From UBA11865 sp035686605 (GTDB taxonomy: Bacteria > Chloroflexota > Anaerolineae > Promineifilales > Promineifilaceae): DNA of 12,725 bases. The position numbers and the translations under genes are program-made. This document shows, in pieces, positions 1-5,821 of the stretch (position 1 is its first letter; each line of letters starts with the position of its first letter). The notes below the pieces were generated by a model. The model was not told the origin of the DNA and did no database searches. It saw nothing but the letters and a program-made list of their open reading frames with translations. Location of the stretch: assembly GCA_035686605.1 (NCBI GenBank), contig DASRZI010000247.1, forward strand, positions 1 through 12,725, given 5' to 3'.

Positions 1-235
1 TTCCAGATTCGAGGACATTTATGCCTTCGTTGTCAAGAAATGGATAGGTCGGGTGGAGGGTGGATCCCTGTGCGAAGGATGGTCTGAATAGAGCTAGCAG
101 CAATACCACCAGGAATAGAATCAAACCCGGAATACGAAGTAAGCCCGGAATACGAAGTAGGCCCGGAATACGAAGTAGGCCCGGAATGACATACAGGCGC
201 AGAAATGCGGCAGGTTTGGTTGAATATCTATACAT
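1..235 (-). CDS. Secreted protein, 5' end only (probable respiratory/multihaem protein), runs off left edge
   Basis: An open minus-strand frame starts at ATG 235-233 and stays open for 78 codons to the window edge. An in-frame TAG lies just upstream (245-247), so this is a gene start. Residues 1-15 carry several Lys/Arg. Residues 17-40 are built from four IPGLLR-like hexapeptides. A hydrophobic stretch (about 38-50) then leads to a likely signal-peptidase site near SFA|Q (53-56). The mature start contains HPTYPFLDNEGINVLESG. From memory, such a LD..G.NVL.SG segment often precedes the first CxxCH in exported multihaem cytochromes, but no CxxCH is visible before the sequence ends, so the haem assignment is inference. 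The gene begins 28 bp after the octahaem cytochrome stop, on the same strand, so it is probably in that operon. A possible Shine-Dalgarno (AAGGA) sits about 14 nt upstream, a rather long spacing. The complementary plus frame (60-278) is its shadow. Confidence 0.68.
   Translation of the reverse strand, partial: MYRYSTKPAAFLRLYVIPGLLRIPGLLRIPGLLRIPGLILFLVVLLLALFRPSFAQGSTLHPTYPFLDNEGINVLESG
126..189. repeat. 18-bp minisatellite (3 full units plus 10 bp)
   Basis: The unit CCCGGAATACGAAGTAGG is repeated head to tail at 126-143 (ending AAG), 144-161 and 162-179, with the first bases of a fourth unit at 180-187. The unit length is a multiple of three. On the minus strand it encodes the hexapeptide IPGLLR in the signal-peptide region of the left-edge gene. 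There are no spacers, so this is not a CRISPR array. Confidence 0.93.
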
Positions 236-263
236 CGTCGTCTGCTATTTCCTTGTATTCTAT

Positions 264-1697
264 TTAGCCAGAGTTTAGCTGACGTCCGCCCCAGCGAAGT
301 GGGTCTCCAAAATACCCCAATTGCTCCCAGTCCAATCGACCATTATCGCCATGGCAATCGTTGCATTGGAGGGCTTCTTCGGTTGGTACGACCATATGGG
401 ACAGGTTCCAGTACATCTCTGTGGGGGCGAAACCATATTCCCCACTATATTCCATTCCCACTGCCTCCGAACCGAGACGTGCCGCCAGGTCCCAGTCAAA
501 TTCGGTCCAATAACCCCCCTCGCCAACGGTCTTGGGTTGGAGGAGGTAGTTGTATTCAGTGTCATATATCTGCTGCGCCCGGTGAATCTTAAATGGCCAG
601 ATCTTTGACTCAGGGTCGTCGAGATCGCCATAGGGCATGTTCAAGACAGTAGATTCATCCGGATTAATGGGATCTCCAAAGATGTAGCGATCAGCCTCTC
701 CGTTGAACCAGGCGTAATCCGGCATGAAGTTTTGTTCGTAGACAAAACTACCCTTTATCTTGAGATATTCATGGGGATCTTCCGGTAAATCCTGTCCTGC
801 GGTTGACCAATCCCATTCCATTTTTGTAGCTTCTCGTACAGCCCCTTGAGGAATATGGCACGTCTGGCAGGCAACGGTATCTGTGTGGTCGTTAATGCGT
901 TCGTCTTCGTGGACCGCTGAGCTATGACAATCGGTACAAGCGATCTCATTTTCGTCATCAACGCTGACTGATATGCTGTGACCGCTGACTTGATGCTCTT
1001 CGGTTTGGTGACAGTCAATGCATTGGAAATCATATCGACCCATGTGAATGTCGATCTCGTCTACTGGGTATAGAAGACTGCCATCCAAATCGCCATGCTT
1101 GATCGCGTTGCCACCGCCGCCATTGAAGTGGCAGCTCCCGCAATTCGTACGAGATGGCGTACCGACGCTTTGGGCAGAAGCAACCAAATCAACGCTCGTA
1201 TCAGGATAGCCGGAATTGCTTTTCATATATGTGCCAGTCTGTTCATGGCACACCAGGCAGTCCACATTCTCTTCATCAGAGAAGTCGAAGTCTGCATCCT
1301 CCCAACCATAGCCGGCGTGGCAGCGGGTGCATCCTGTCCAGTTGCTTTGAATGCCAATGCAAAAATTATTGATCGAGTTCTTCTTGCCTATGGTGACCGG
1401 CTCATCACGCCCCTCGAGCATGACCGGCTCGCTTTCCCAGGTCCAATGAACAGTCTGGACGACCTCGTTAGCGGCATCCTCATGACATTCCAGGCAGGCC
1501 TGAGTCACCTCTCTCCCACTCTCAAATGGGCCAGTAATAATGTCAGAATGGTCGATATCAGGAGGTCGTTCTGGTATCGACGCCCAAGGATCTTCATGCG
1601 AGACTGGTTCCTTGTAAACAAAGGCGATGATGGGGGTGATGACAATTAGCAGGGTTACGATGAGCCCAGCAATCCAGATAAATCTATAGCCTTTCAT
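264..1697 (-). CDS. Octaheme c-type cytochrome, tetrathionate reductase (Otr) family
   Basis: A 477-residue exported cytochrome. Residues 7-27 form one hydrophobic segment with no obvious cleavage site, so it is probably a membrane anchor with the haem domain outside. Exactly eight CxxCH haem motifs start at residues 68 (CLECH), 123 (CTRCH), 147 (CLVCH), 186 (CGSCH), 226 (CIDCH), 254 (CTDCH), 277 (CQTCH) and 445 (CNDCH). Seven are clustered, then a long gap precedes the last, as in the Shewanella octahaem tetrathionate reductase family. The KKNSINNFC segment (105-113) between haems 1 and 2 is also typical; in that family a lysine serves as the distal ligand of the active-site haem. Characterised members reduce tetrathionate, nitrite or hydroxylamine in vitro, so the true substrate here is open. 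The start ATG lies 11 bp after the ArsR stop and its weak AAGG ribosome site overlaps that stop, which implies translational coupling. Confidence 0.88.
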   Translation of the reverse strand: MKGYRFIWIAGLIVTLLIVITPIIAFVYKEPVSHEDPWASIPERPPDIDHSDIITGPFESGREVTQACLECHEDAANEVVQTVHWTWESEPVMLEGRDEPVTIGKKNSINNFCIGIQSNWTGCTRCHAGYGWEDADFDFSDEENVDCLVCHEQTGTYMKSNSGYPDTSVDLVASAQSVGTPSRTNCGSCHFNGGGGNAIKHGDLDGSLLYPVDEIDIHMGRYDFQCIDCHQTEEHQVSGHSISVSVDDENEIACTDCHSSAVHEDERINDHTDTVACQTCHIPQGAVREATKMEWDWSTAGQDLPEDPHEYLKIKGSFVYEQNFMPDYAWFNGEADRYIFGDPINPDESTVLNMPYGDLDDPESKIWPFKIHRAQQIYDTEYNYLLQPKTVGEGGYWTEFDWDLAARLGSEAVGMEYSGEYGFAPTEMYWNLSHMVVPTEEALQCNDCHGDNGRLDWEQLGYFGDPLRWGGRQLNSG

Positions 1698-1708
1698 GTG
1701 TATATACC

Positions 1709-2032
1709 TTAGCTGATTACCAGCGATTGTTGTTTAAGAAGGTCATGCAGTACGTCGCGCATTAGATCGAGAACCGTGATGATGCGCACATCAGTCAGAG
1801 AATAGGTCACCGCCATACCATTGCGCTTCGAAGTGACCAGAGAACGTTGGCGCAGGACAGCCAGATGGCGCGATATGGTGGACTGGGGAATATCGAGCAA
1901 CCTCGCAATGGTCGTGACATTGCGAGGTTTATCGTGGAGAGCATATAGGATTTGCAATCTGGTAGGATCGCTCAAAGCCTGGCAGACATGGACGTGAAGT
2001 AGATTTAATTCATCAGATTGCGGAATTGACAT
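1709..2032 (-). CDS. ArsR-family winged-helix transcriptional regulator
   Basis: A 107-residue DNA-binding repressor of the ArsR/SmtB family. The signature ALSDPTRLQILYAL is at residues 19-32. The recognition helix region IARLLDIPQSTISRHLAVL spans 42-60, followed by the wing (RNGMAVTYSL, 70-79) and a C-terminal dimer helix. The classical ELCVCD metal site in the recognition helix is absent. There is only one cysteine (C17), so the two-cysteine sulfide/persulfide sensing of SqrR/BigR-type members cannot work within one subunit. The inducer is therefore unknown. The gene is first in the operon with the octahaem cytochrome, which suggests it controls that gene and itself. The ATG at 2032 is preceded by AGAGGT with 5-6 nt spacing, a good ribosome site that supports this start over longer frames. 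Confidence 0.88.
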   Translation of the reverse strand: MSIPQSDELNLLHVHVCQALSDPTRLQILYALHDKPRNVTTIARLLDIPQSTISRHLAVLRQRSLVTSKRNGMAVTYSLTDVRIITVLDLMRDVLHDLLKQQSLVIS

Positions 2033-2047
2033 TTACACCTCTTTTGC

Positions 2048-2067
2048 TTATTCGGATAGCCGGATAA
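2048..2067 (-). promoter_or_regulatory. Candidate ArsR operator in the leader of the ArsR-cytochrome operon
   Basis: On the minus strand this 20-bp stretch begins TTAT and ends ATAA, and contains TATCCG twice, 8 bp apart. It lies between the proposed -10 box and the ribosome site, where an ArsR-type repressor would block transcription. This is inferred from position and weak symmetry; no specific ArsR consensus is claimed. Confidence 0.35.
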
Positions 2068-2075
2068 CCTAATAT

Positions 2076-2081
2076 AGTATA
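2076..2081 (-). promoter_or_regulatory. Candidate -10 box (TATACT) of the ArsR-cytochrome operon
   Basis: Reads TATACT on the minus strand, 44 bp upstream of the ArsR start codon. No good -35 hexamer sits 16-18 bp upstream; that place is taken by one of the TGAYAAATG repeats. This would suit an activator-dependent promoter. Confidence 0.35.
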
Positions 2082-2094
2082 GGGGGTGGGATTC

Positions 2095-2141
2095 CATTTA
2101 TCAGCGACATTTGTCATATTTTTGTTAGTGACATTTATCAC
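2095..2141 (-). promoter_or_regulatory. Three TGAYAAATG boxes, one within a GTGA-N6-TCAC palindrome
   Basis: On the minus strand TGATAAATG occurs at 2140-2132 and 2103-2095, and TGACAAATG at 2116-2108. The first lies within GTGATAAATGTCAC (2128-2141), a perfect GTGA-N6-TCAC half-site pair like CRP/FNR-superfamily sites. The second lies in a poorer version (2104-2117). The two palindromes are 24 bp apart centre to centre. The third box abuts the -35 region. I infer an activator array for the ArsR-cytochrome operon; identity of the protein is unknown. Confidence 0.4.
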
Positions 2142-2234
2142 AATCGACGCCAAACATTCGTTAGGAAGCCATTCTAGCGGCCATGCTAATGCGAGAAGCA
2201 CCAGTCACGGATGGCTATTTTGAGGAGGTTTTTT

Positions 2235-2357
2235 ATGGATAGTTCATGCGATAAATTGGGGGTGGAGCTGCGAAGGAGCAGGATCGAGGGGAATCCTTCT
2301 CGCGAAATCCCGGCAACCAACCATCGAGATACTGTTATTTTCGATTTTGCCTGGTAA
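2235..2357 (+). CDS. Possible small protein, 40 aa, unknown function
   Basis: This frame starts at ATG 2235 and stops at TAA 2355-2357. The main support is the ribosome site: GAGGAGG at 2222-2228 with 6-nt spacing, the strongest Shine-Dalgarno in the window. The peptide begins MDSSCDKLGVELRRS, is highly charged in the middle, and ends in the aromatic tail VIFDFAW. It has no signal peptide or membrane segment, and I recognise no family. It lies alone on the plus strand between two minus-strand transcription units, divergent from the ArsR operon. It could be a genuine small protein, a leader peptide, or chance. Confidence 0.35.
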   Translation: MDSSCDKLGVELRRSRIEGNPSREIPATNHRDTVIFDFAW

Positions 2358-2479
2358 ATGTCGGGGACCAAGCCATGATCGCCGACAAAATTCGAGTAGA
2401 ACAGGGCATCAAGCGAATCTAATCGACATAGCCAGAATGGAAAGCCAAAGGGAGCTCGCCGGCGCCAACCTGCATGTGG
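2358..2479. other. Non-coding stretch between small ORF and FemAB1
   Basis: This 122-bp stretch lies downstream of both the plus-strand small ORF and the minus-strand FemAB1 gene. I see no convincing hairpin with a T-run for either direction. A further 15-codon plus-strand frame begins at ATG near 2374 but has no ribosome site and is probably chance. Confidence 0.5.
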
Positions 2480-3613
2480 CTACTCGAGATCGTCGTCCGA
2501 TGCATCGTTCTCGCTTTCTCGCCTGGAGCGAATGAAGTCGAGATATTTCGGAATTACGGCCGTAAACAACCAGTAGAAGAACGGCCGGGCTGGAAAATCC
2601 CAGGCCCCAATATGGCGGACGACCTGGCCATTGAATCCGGCCTTGAAACGCCACACACCCCACAGTGGATCACCCGCGACAAATTCGTTGGGTGCTCCCC
2701 AAAAGTCATAGATCCTGCAGCCGGCGTCTTTTGCCCAGCGTATGGCCTCCCACTGCAGGAGGTGATTCGGCATGAGCTTTCGTTCTTTGTTGGTTGAAGC
2801 ACCGTACATGTATAGGGCTCTTTCACCATTGTGGACGACGATGATCGCACCGAGAACCTTATCCTCGTACTCGGCGATGAAGGGCTGGGCCATTCCTCCG
2901 TCGTACAACGTTTGCCAGGCATCCAGGTAGTAGTCCATCGATCGAATCGTGAAGCCGTCCCTGGCTGCCGTCTCACTATATATCCCGGCGATCATATCGA
3001 AATCTTCTGGCGTGCCCTTGCGAACAACCACCCCTTTTCGGGACGCCAGCCGTATGTTATAGCGGGTTTTCTGCTTCATCATGGCCAGGAGTGTTTCTTC
3101 ATCCCTTTCGAGATCCAGTTCAACGGTATTTCGAAACTGGACCTGATCATGGGAGAAACGCCATTGGCGGTCCTTGAGCTCTTCCATAAATTTCGCGCCA
3201 ATTGGCGATTTGCGATCATCATCGAGTCCCCAGGCCTGAATGACACCAGGATCGATCTTGATGAAAATCGCTTTCTCTTGCCGGGCCACCTGCTCCAGCT
3301 GGGCCAGGACAACCCGGCGGAGTGGGCGATCATTGTAGTCAAGTACCGGCCCCTTCGGAACATACAGGATGGACATACCGGTTCGGGGGATGATCCGTTT
3401 GAGCAGCATCGCAGCAGCTTGAGGAGGTTTTCCAGCAGGCTCATCAAGGACTTGAAGTAGGAGAGGAGTCGCCGTCCAACCCCATCGAGATTTGAAATCA
3501 GCCCATGTCCAGCTCTGCAAAGGATGGGGGTTTGGCAAATCAGTCAAAGCCTGCTGCCAAGCAGCTGCCGAACGTTCTATGATGAAGGCAGAGCGAATGT
3601 AAGGTTCTCTCAC
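2480..3613 (-). CDS. FemAB/FemX-like peptidoglycan bridge aminoacyltransferase, copy 1
   Basis: A 377-residue cytosolic protein of the FemABX family. These tandem GNAT-fold enzymes use aminoacyl-tRNA to add amino acids to the stem peptide of lipid II. Visible signatures are SWTWADFKSRWGW (34-46), PKGPVLDY (86-93), the conserved KQKTRYNIRLASRKGV (180-195), GAS...MPNHLLQWEAIRWAK (271-295), DFWGAP (303-308) and GVWRFKAGFNG (319-329). The start is a GTG at 3613, preceded by AGGG with about 8-nt spacing; no in-frame ATG is available nearby. The acidic C-terminus (SENDASDDDLE) follows the folded domain. It lies 96 bp downstream of a paralogue on the same strand, so the two may be co-transcribed. 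Which amino acid is added cannot be read from the sequence. Family assignment is firm and the biochemical role is by homology. Confidence 0.87.
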   Translation of the reverse strand: MREPYIRSAFIIERSAAAWQQALTDLPNPHPLQSWTWADFKSRWGWTATPLLLQVLDEPAGKPPQAAAMLLKRIIPRTGMSILYVPKGPVLDYNDRPLRRVVLAQLEQVARQEKAIFIKIDPGVIQAWGLDDDRKSPIGAKFMEELKDRQWRFSHDQVQFRNTVELDLERDEETLLAMMKQKTRYNIRLASRKGVVVRKGTPEDFDMIAGIYSETAARDGFTIRSMDYYLDAWQTLYDGGMAQPFIAEYEDKVLGAIIVVHNGERALYMYGASTNKERKLMPNHLLQWEAIRWAKDAGCRIYDFWGAPNEFVAGDPLWGVWRFKAGFNGQVVRHIGAWDFPARPFFYWLFTAVIPKYLDFIRSRRESENDASDDDLE

Positions 3614-3709
3614 TTAAACAACCCTATTTGGAGAGCGGTGACATCATCAACAAGCAATCAATGGCCTTCGCAGGCCAAAATGCATTGGCGCGAGGGTGAG
3701 CCATCACTA

Positions 3710-4771
3710 TCACGGCCTGCTCATCCTCCATCGGTAAATCCGGTAGACAAGCGAGTTGTAGACCCGGTCAGCTGTGCCAACTGTTCTGAGTAAATCGCCG
3801 CCGAATCCTCTTTTAAAACGATAGACTCCCCAGAGACCATCATGCCGATCCTGGAATTGTGATTCTAAATCATCTAGCGAGCAATCGGGCACTCCCCATA
3901 AGTCATAGCCGAGGAAACCACTTTCCTTGGCCCAGAGCATGGCAGCCCACTGGACGGCGTAGTTTGGCATTCGCTGGCGTTCCTTCTCACTTGAGGCGCC
4001 GTACAGGTATGCTGCTCGCTGCCCATGGGCGAAAACCATCACGGCCGAGAGCGGCTCACCTTCATATTCTGCGATGAACATCGCTACGCGATCAGGAGAA
4101 AAGAAGTCAAAGGCGTCCCTGTAATACTCCCGTGCATGGACGCCAAATTCATTGCGCTGTCCGGTCTGTTGGATCAGGTGGTTAAAAATATCGATATCTT
4201 GTTTGCTGCCCTGTCGAACCGTGATTCCTTTCCTATCTGATAGCTTGATGTTGTATCGGGTCTTCTGCTTCATCCGAGCCAGTATCTCATTCTCAGATCC
4301 GGTTAAATCAACTACAAGTGTTCGAGGTGGCTGAATGGTATTGGTATCGGTTAGACAGCCATGTGAATGACATAGATTTTCCCAATCGACGGCGGCCATT
4401 TCATGACGCCAAAGCAGCGGCTCCATTTTGAGAAGGCCTGCTCCCATTTCGTAGGCCGCATGGTCAATCTGGCTAAACAATACGGATAACTGCTCCTCAT
4501 TCTGCCAGTCAACAAGAGGGCCATGGGGTATATAGGCTACTCGCAATAAGCCAAAAGCGGCGGAACGGACAAGTATTTGAGCTCCTGCTACGAGCTCGCC
4601 ATCCAACTTAAGCCATACTCGCCGCGACTGCCAACCAAAACGATTTTTCAATCTTGCCCAGGACGTCGTTTGCAGAAGACTGCCGTTGTCATGGGTCGTG
4701 ACAAAGTGATCCCATTCAGCATCTTCTTCGGTGTAGGCTTGCTCCTCTAGTTCGGTCAGCTTATCGAACAT
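3710..4771 (-). CDS. FemAB/FemX-like peptidoglycan bridge aminoacyltransferase, copy 2
   Basis: A 353-residue paralogue of the neighbouring FemAB-like gene, with the same motif order: SWARLKNRFGW (37-47), PHGPLVDW (82-89), KQKTRYNIKLSDRKGI (168-183), GAS...MPNYAVQWAAMLWAK (258-282), DLWGVP (290-295) and GVYRFKRGFGG (315-325). The frame is open to 4852, but I place the start at ATG 4771. The extra 27 residues (rich in Ser, VGGLGYNPS) do not resemble the family N-terminus, and a TATAAT box would lie inside that extension. No ribosome site precedes ATG 4771 (see the promoter entry). Paired FemAB genes usually add successive residues of a bridge. Here that would mean copy 2 and copy 1 act in sequence on lipid II; this is inference. 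Confidence 0.86.
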   Translation of the reverse strand: MFDKLTELEEQAYTEEDAEWDHFVTTHDNGSLLQTTSWARLKNRFGWQSRRVWLKLDGELVAGAQILVRSAAFGLLRVAYIPHGPLVDWQNEEQLSVLFSQIDHAAYEMGAGLLKMEPLLWRHEMAAVDWENLCHSHGCLTDTNTIQPPRTLVVDLTGSENEILARMKQKTRYNIKLSDRKGITVRQGSKQDIDIFNHLIQQTGQRNEFGVHAREYYRDAFDFFSPDRVAMFIAEYEGEPLSAVMVFAHGQRAAYLYGASSEKERQRMPNYAVQWAAMLWAKESGFLGYDLWGVPDCSLDDLESQFQDRHDGLWGVYRFKRGFGGDLLRTVGTADRVYNSLVYRIYRWRMSRP

Positions 4772-4780
4772 CGCGGAGGG

Positions 4781-4786
4781 ATTATA
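4781..4786 (-). promoter_or_regulatory. Perfect -10 box (TATAAT) immediately before FemAB2
   Basis: TATAAT on the minus strand ends 9 nt before the ATG at 4771. With the usual 6-7 nt to +1, the transcript would start about 3 nt before the start codon, giving a leaderless or nearly leaderless mRNA. No clear -35 hexamer is seen. Confidence 0.45.
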
Positions 4787-4863
4787 CCCTAGACCACCAA
4801 CCAGGGACGAAGAGGAAGAATTGACGGCGAAAACGCAACGACCTACCTGCATGCTGCGGATAG

Positions 4864-4872
4864 TGATAAAAT
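4864..4872 (+). promoter_or_regulatory. Extended -10 (TGATAAAAT) immediately before the zinc-ribbon gene
   Basis: TGnTAAAAT is an extended -10 element whose last base is 6 nt before ATG 4879, so the predicted +1 falls on or next to the start codon. No Shine-Dalgarno is present upstream of that ATG, which agrees with leaderless translation. Confidence 0.45.
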
Positions 4873-4878
4873 TTGGCT

Positions 4879-5577
4879 ATGAGTCAGGTGGATGTTCTCT
4901 ATCGTATACAACAGACTGAGGATGAGATCAGAGAAGACAAAAAGCGCCTGGCCAAAGTCGTTCGCCTGCAATCTGCGAGCGTTGAGCTGATCAACGCTCG
5001 CAATCTAGTCGCCTCCACAAAATCCGAAGTAACTCGCCTCCGCGTGAAGCAGATTGATTTGAGCCTGGAGAATGATGGTCTTTGCGATAAAGCCAAGCGC
5101 TCGGAAGACCGTCTTTATTCCGGTCTGATCACCAATCCAAAAGAACTCGCGGATCTTCAGCACGAGATTGAATCCCTGGGTAGACGGATTGCGATCATGG
5201 AGGATGAGCTGCTCGAAGTCATGATGTCCGTCGAGGAAGCGGAGAACAACCAGGAAGCAGCCGTTGAGACACTGAATCGCATCGAATCTGACTGGCAAGA
5301 GACATTCGATCGCTCCAAGGAAGAACAGGCGGAATTGATGGAGCGTCTCGCAATCCTTACTGATCAGAACAACCAGCTTTTTGCTATCCTCCATCCCCAG
5401 TCCCTCCAGGCTTATGAAGACGCGAAGCGCCGTGCCGGTGACCTGGCTGTTGTGGCTCTAAAGAATGGACGATGCCGTGGCTGCCTTCTGACAGTGTCTT
5501 CCACAAAGGGAAAAGTGGTCGACGAGGGCCAGATGGTTACCTGCGACAACTGCGGAAGAATCCTCTGCCCGCTATAA
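4879..5577 (+). CDS. Coiled-coil C4-type zinc-ribbon protein (DUF164 family)
   Basis: A 232-residue soluble protein. A long antiparallel-type coiled coil (about residues 5-180, rich in Glu/Lys/Arg/Leu) contains the family hallmark YSGLITNPKELADLQHEIESL (80-100). A C-terminal zinc ribbon follows, with Cys pairs C199-R-G-C202 and C222-D-N-C225 and the ending CGRILCPL. This is the C4-type zinc-ribbon family that includes Helicobacter HP0958/FlgZ and chlamydial CT398, which act as RpoN-binding or nucleic-acid-binding adaptors. The role outside those bacteria is unknown. Start chosen at ATG 4879: a TTG two codons upstream (4873) is in frame, but it lies within the last base of the -10 box region and adds only two residues. 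The gene is divergent from FemAB2 with 107 bp between the start codons. C230 is an extra cysteine beyond the four ligands. Confidence 0.85.
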   Translation: MSQVDVLYRIQQTEDEIREDKKRLAKVVRLQSASVELINARNLVASTKSEVTRLRVKQIDLSLENDGLCDKAKRSEDRLYSGLITNPKELADLQHEIESLGRRIAIMEDELLEVMMSVEEAENNQEAAVETLNRIESDWQETFDRSKEEQAELMERLAILTDQNNQLFAILHPQSLQAYEDAKRRAGDLAVVALKNGRCRGCLLTVSSTKGKVVDEGQMVTCDNCGRILCPL

Positions 5578-5606
5578 AGATTATCTGGTCACTATCTTTC
5601 ACGACA

Positions 5607-5634
5607 GGGGAACCCGCGTGTTCCGCCCTATTTT
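5607..5634 (+). terminator. Weak rho-independent terminator after the zinc-ribbon gene
   Basis: GGGGAAC (5607-5613) pairs with GTTCC-g-CCC (5620-5628) with one bulged base, around a CCGCGT loop, followed by TATTTT. It lies 30 bp after the stop codon. The T-run is short and interrupted. Confidence 0.45.
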
Positions 5635-5821
5635 GAATCCTCGATTTTGTAAGATTCATACTTGAGTTTGCTCCCTGTCTACTGGTAAACTTAAAGAGCG
5701 TAGGCAGATCAGGCTATAAAAGTTCGTGAAAAATTGAGTAGAATACGACCGATTGCCGTACAATTGCACTAAAGATTAAGCCCAGATAATTTGATGAGAA
5801 TTCAGCTATCAAGGTCGAGAG
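5635..5821 (+). promoter_or_regulatory. Leader and promoter region of the L,D-transpeptidase
   Basis: AT-rich non-coding DNA. The best promoter pair I find is TTGAGT (5734-5739) and TACAAT (5759-5764) with a 19-bp spacer, which is long. AAGGT at 5811-5815, 6 nt before ATG 5822, is the ribosome site. The region does not contain the conserved elements of RNase P RNA, which I looked for because zinc-ribbon genes of this family can sit beside rnpB. Confidence 0.3.

Noticed and set aside
2..91. Plus-strand open frame that could be the tail of a gene to the left
   Set aside because: It is codon-for-codon complementary to the minus-strand secreted gene, which has better support (start, signal peptide, operon position).
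126..189. CRISPR-like array
   Set aside because: Units are directly adjacent with no spacers, and 18 bp is too short. The same applies to 11602-11673.
60..278. Plus-strand 72-codon frame with RPGIRS repeats
   Set aside because: It is the antisense shadow of the minus-strand secreted gene at the left edge. That gene has a signal peptide and a start placed 28 bp after the cytochrome stop. The plus frame has a GTG start with no properly spaced ribosome site and overlaps the cytochrome end.
1095..1649. 184-codon plus-strand frame
   Set aside because: Antisense to the octahaem cytochrome, whose eight CxxCH motifs fix the true frame.
2013..2201. 62-codon minus-strand frame upstream of ArsR
   Set aside because: It covers the promoter and operator array, overlaps the ArsR start in another phase and has no ribosome site.
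2831..3460. 209-codon plus-strand frame
   Set aside because: Antisense to FemAB copy 1, which carries the conserved family motifs.
4772..4852. N-terminal extension of FemAB copy 2
   Set aside because: It would bury a perfect TATAAT box in coding sequence, has no ribosome site, and is unlike the N-terminus of the paralogue.
5578..5821. RNase P RNA or other structured RNA after the zinc-ribbon gene
   Set aside because: The region is too short and lacks the conserved RNase P core sequences; only a weak hairpin is present.
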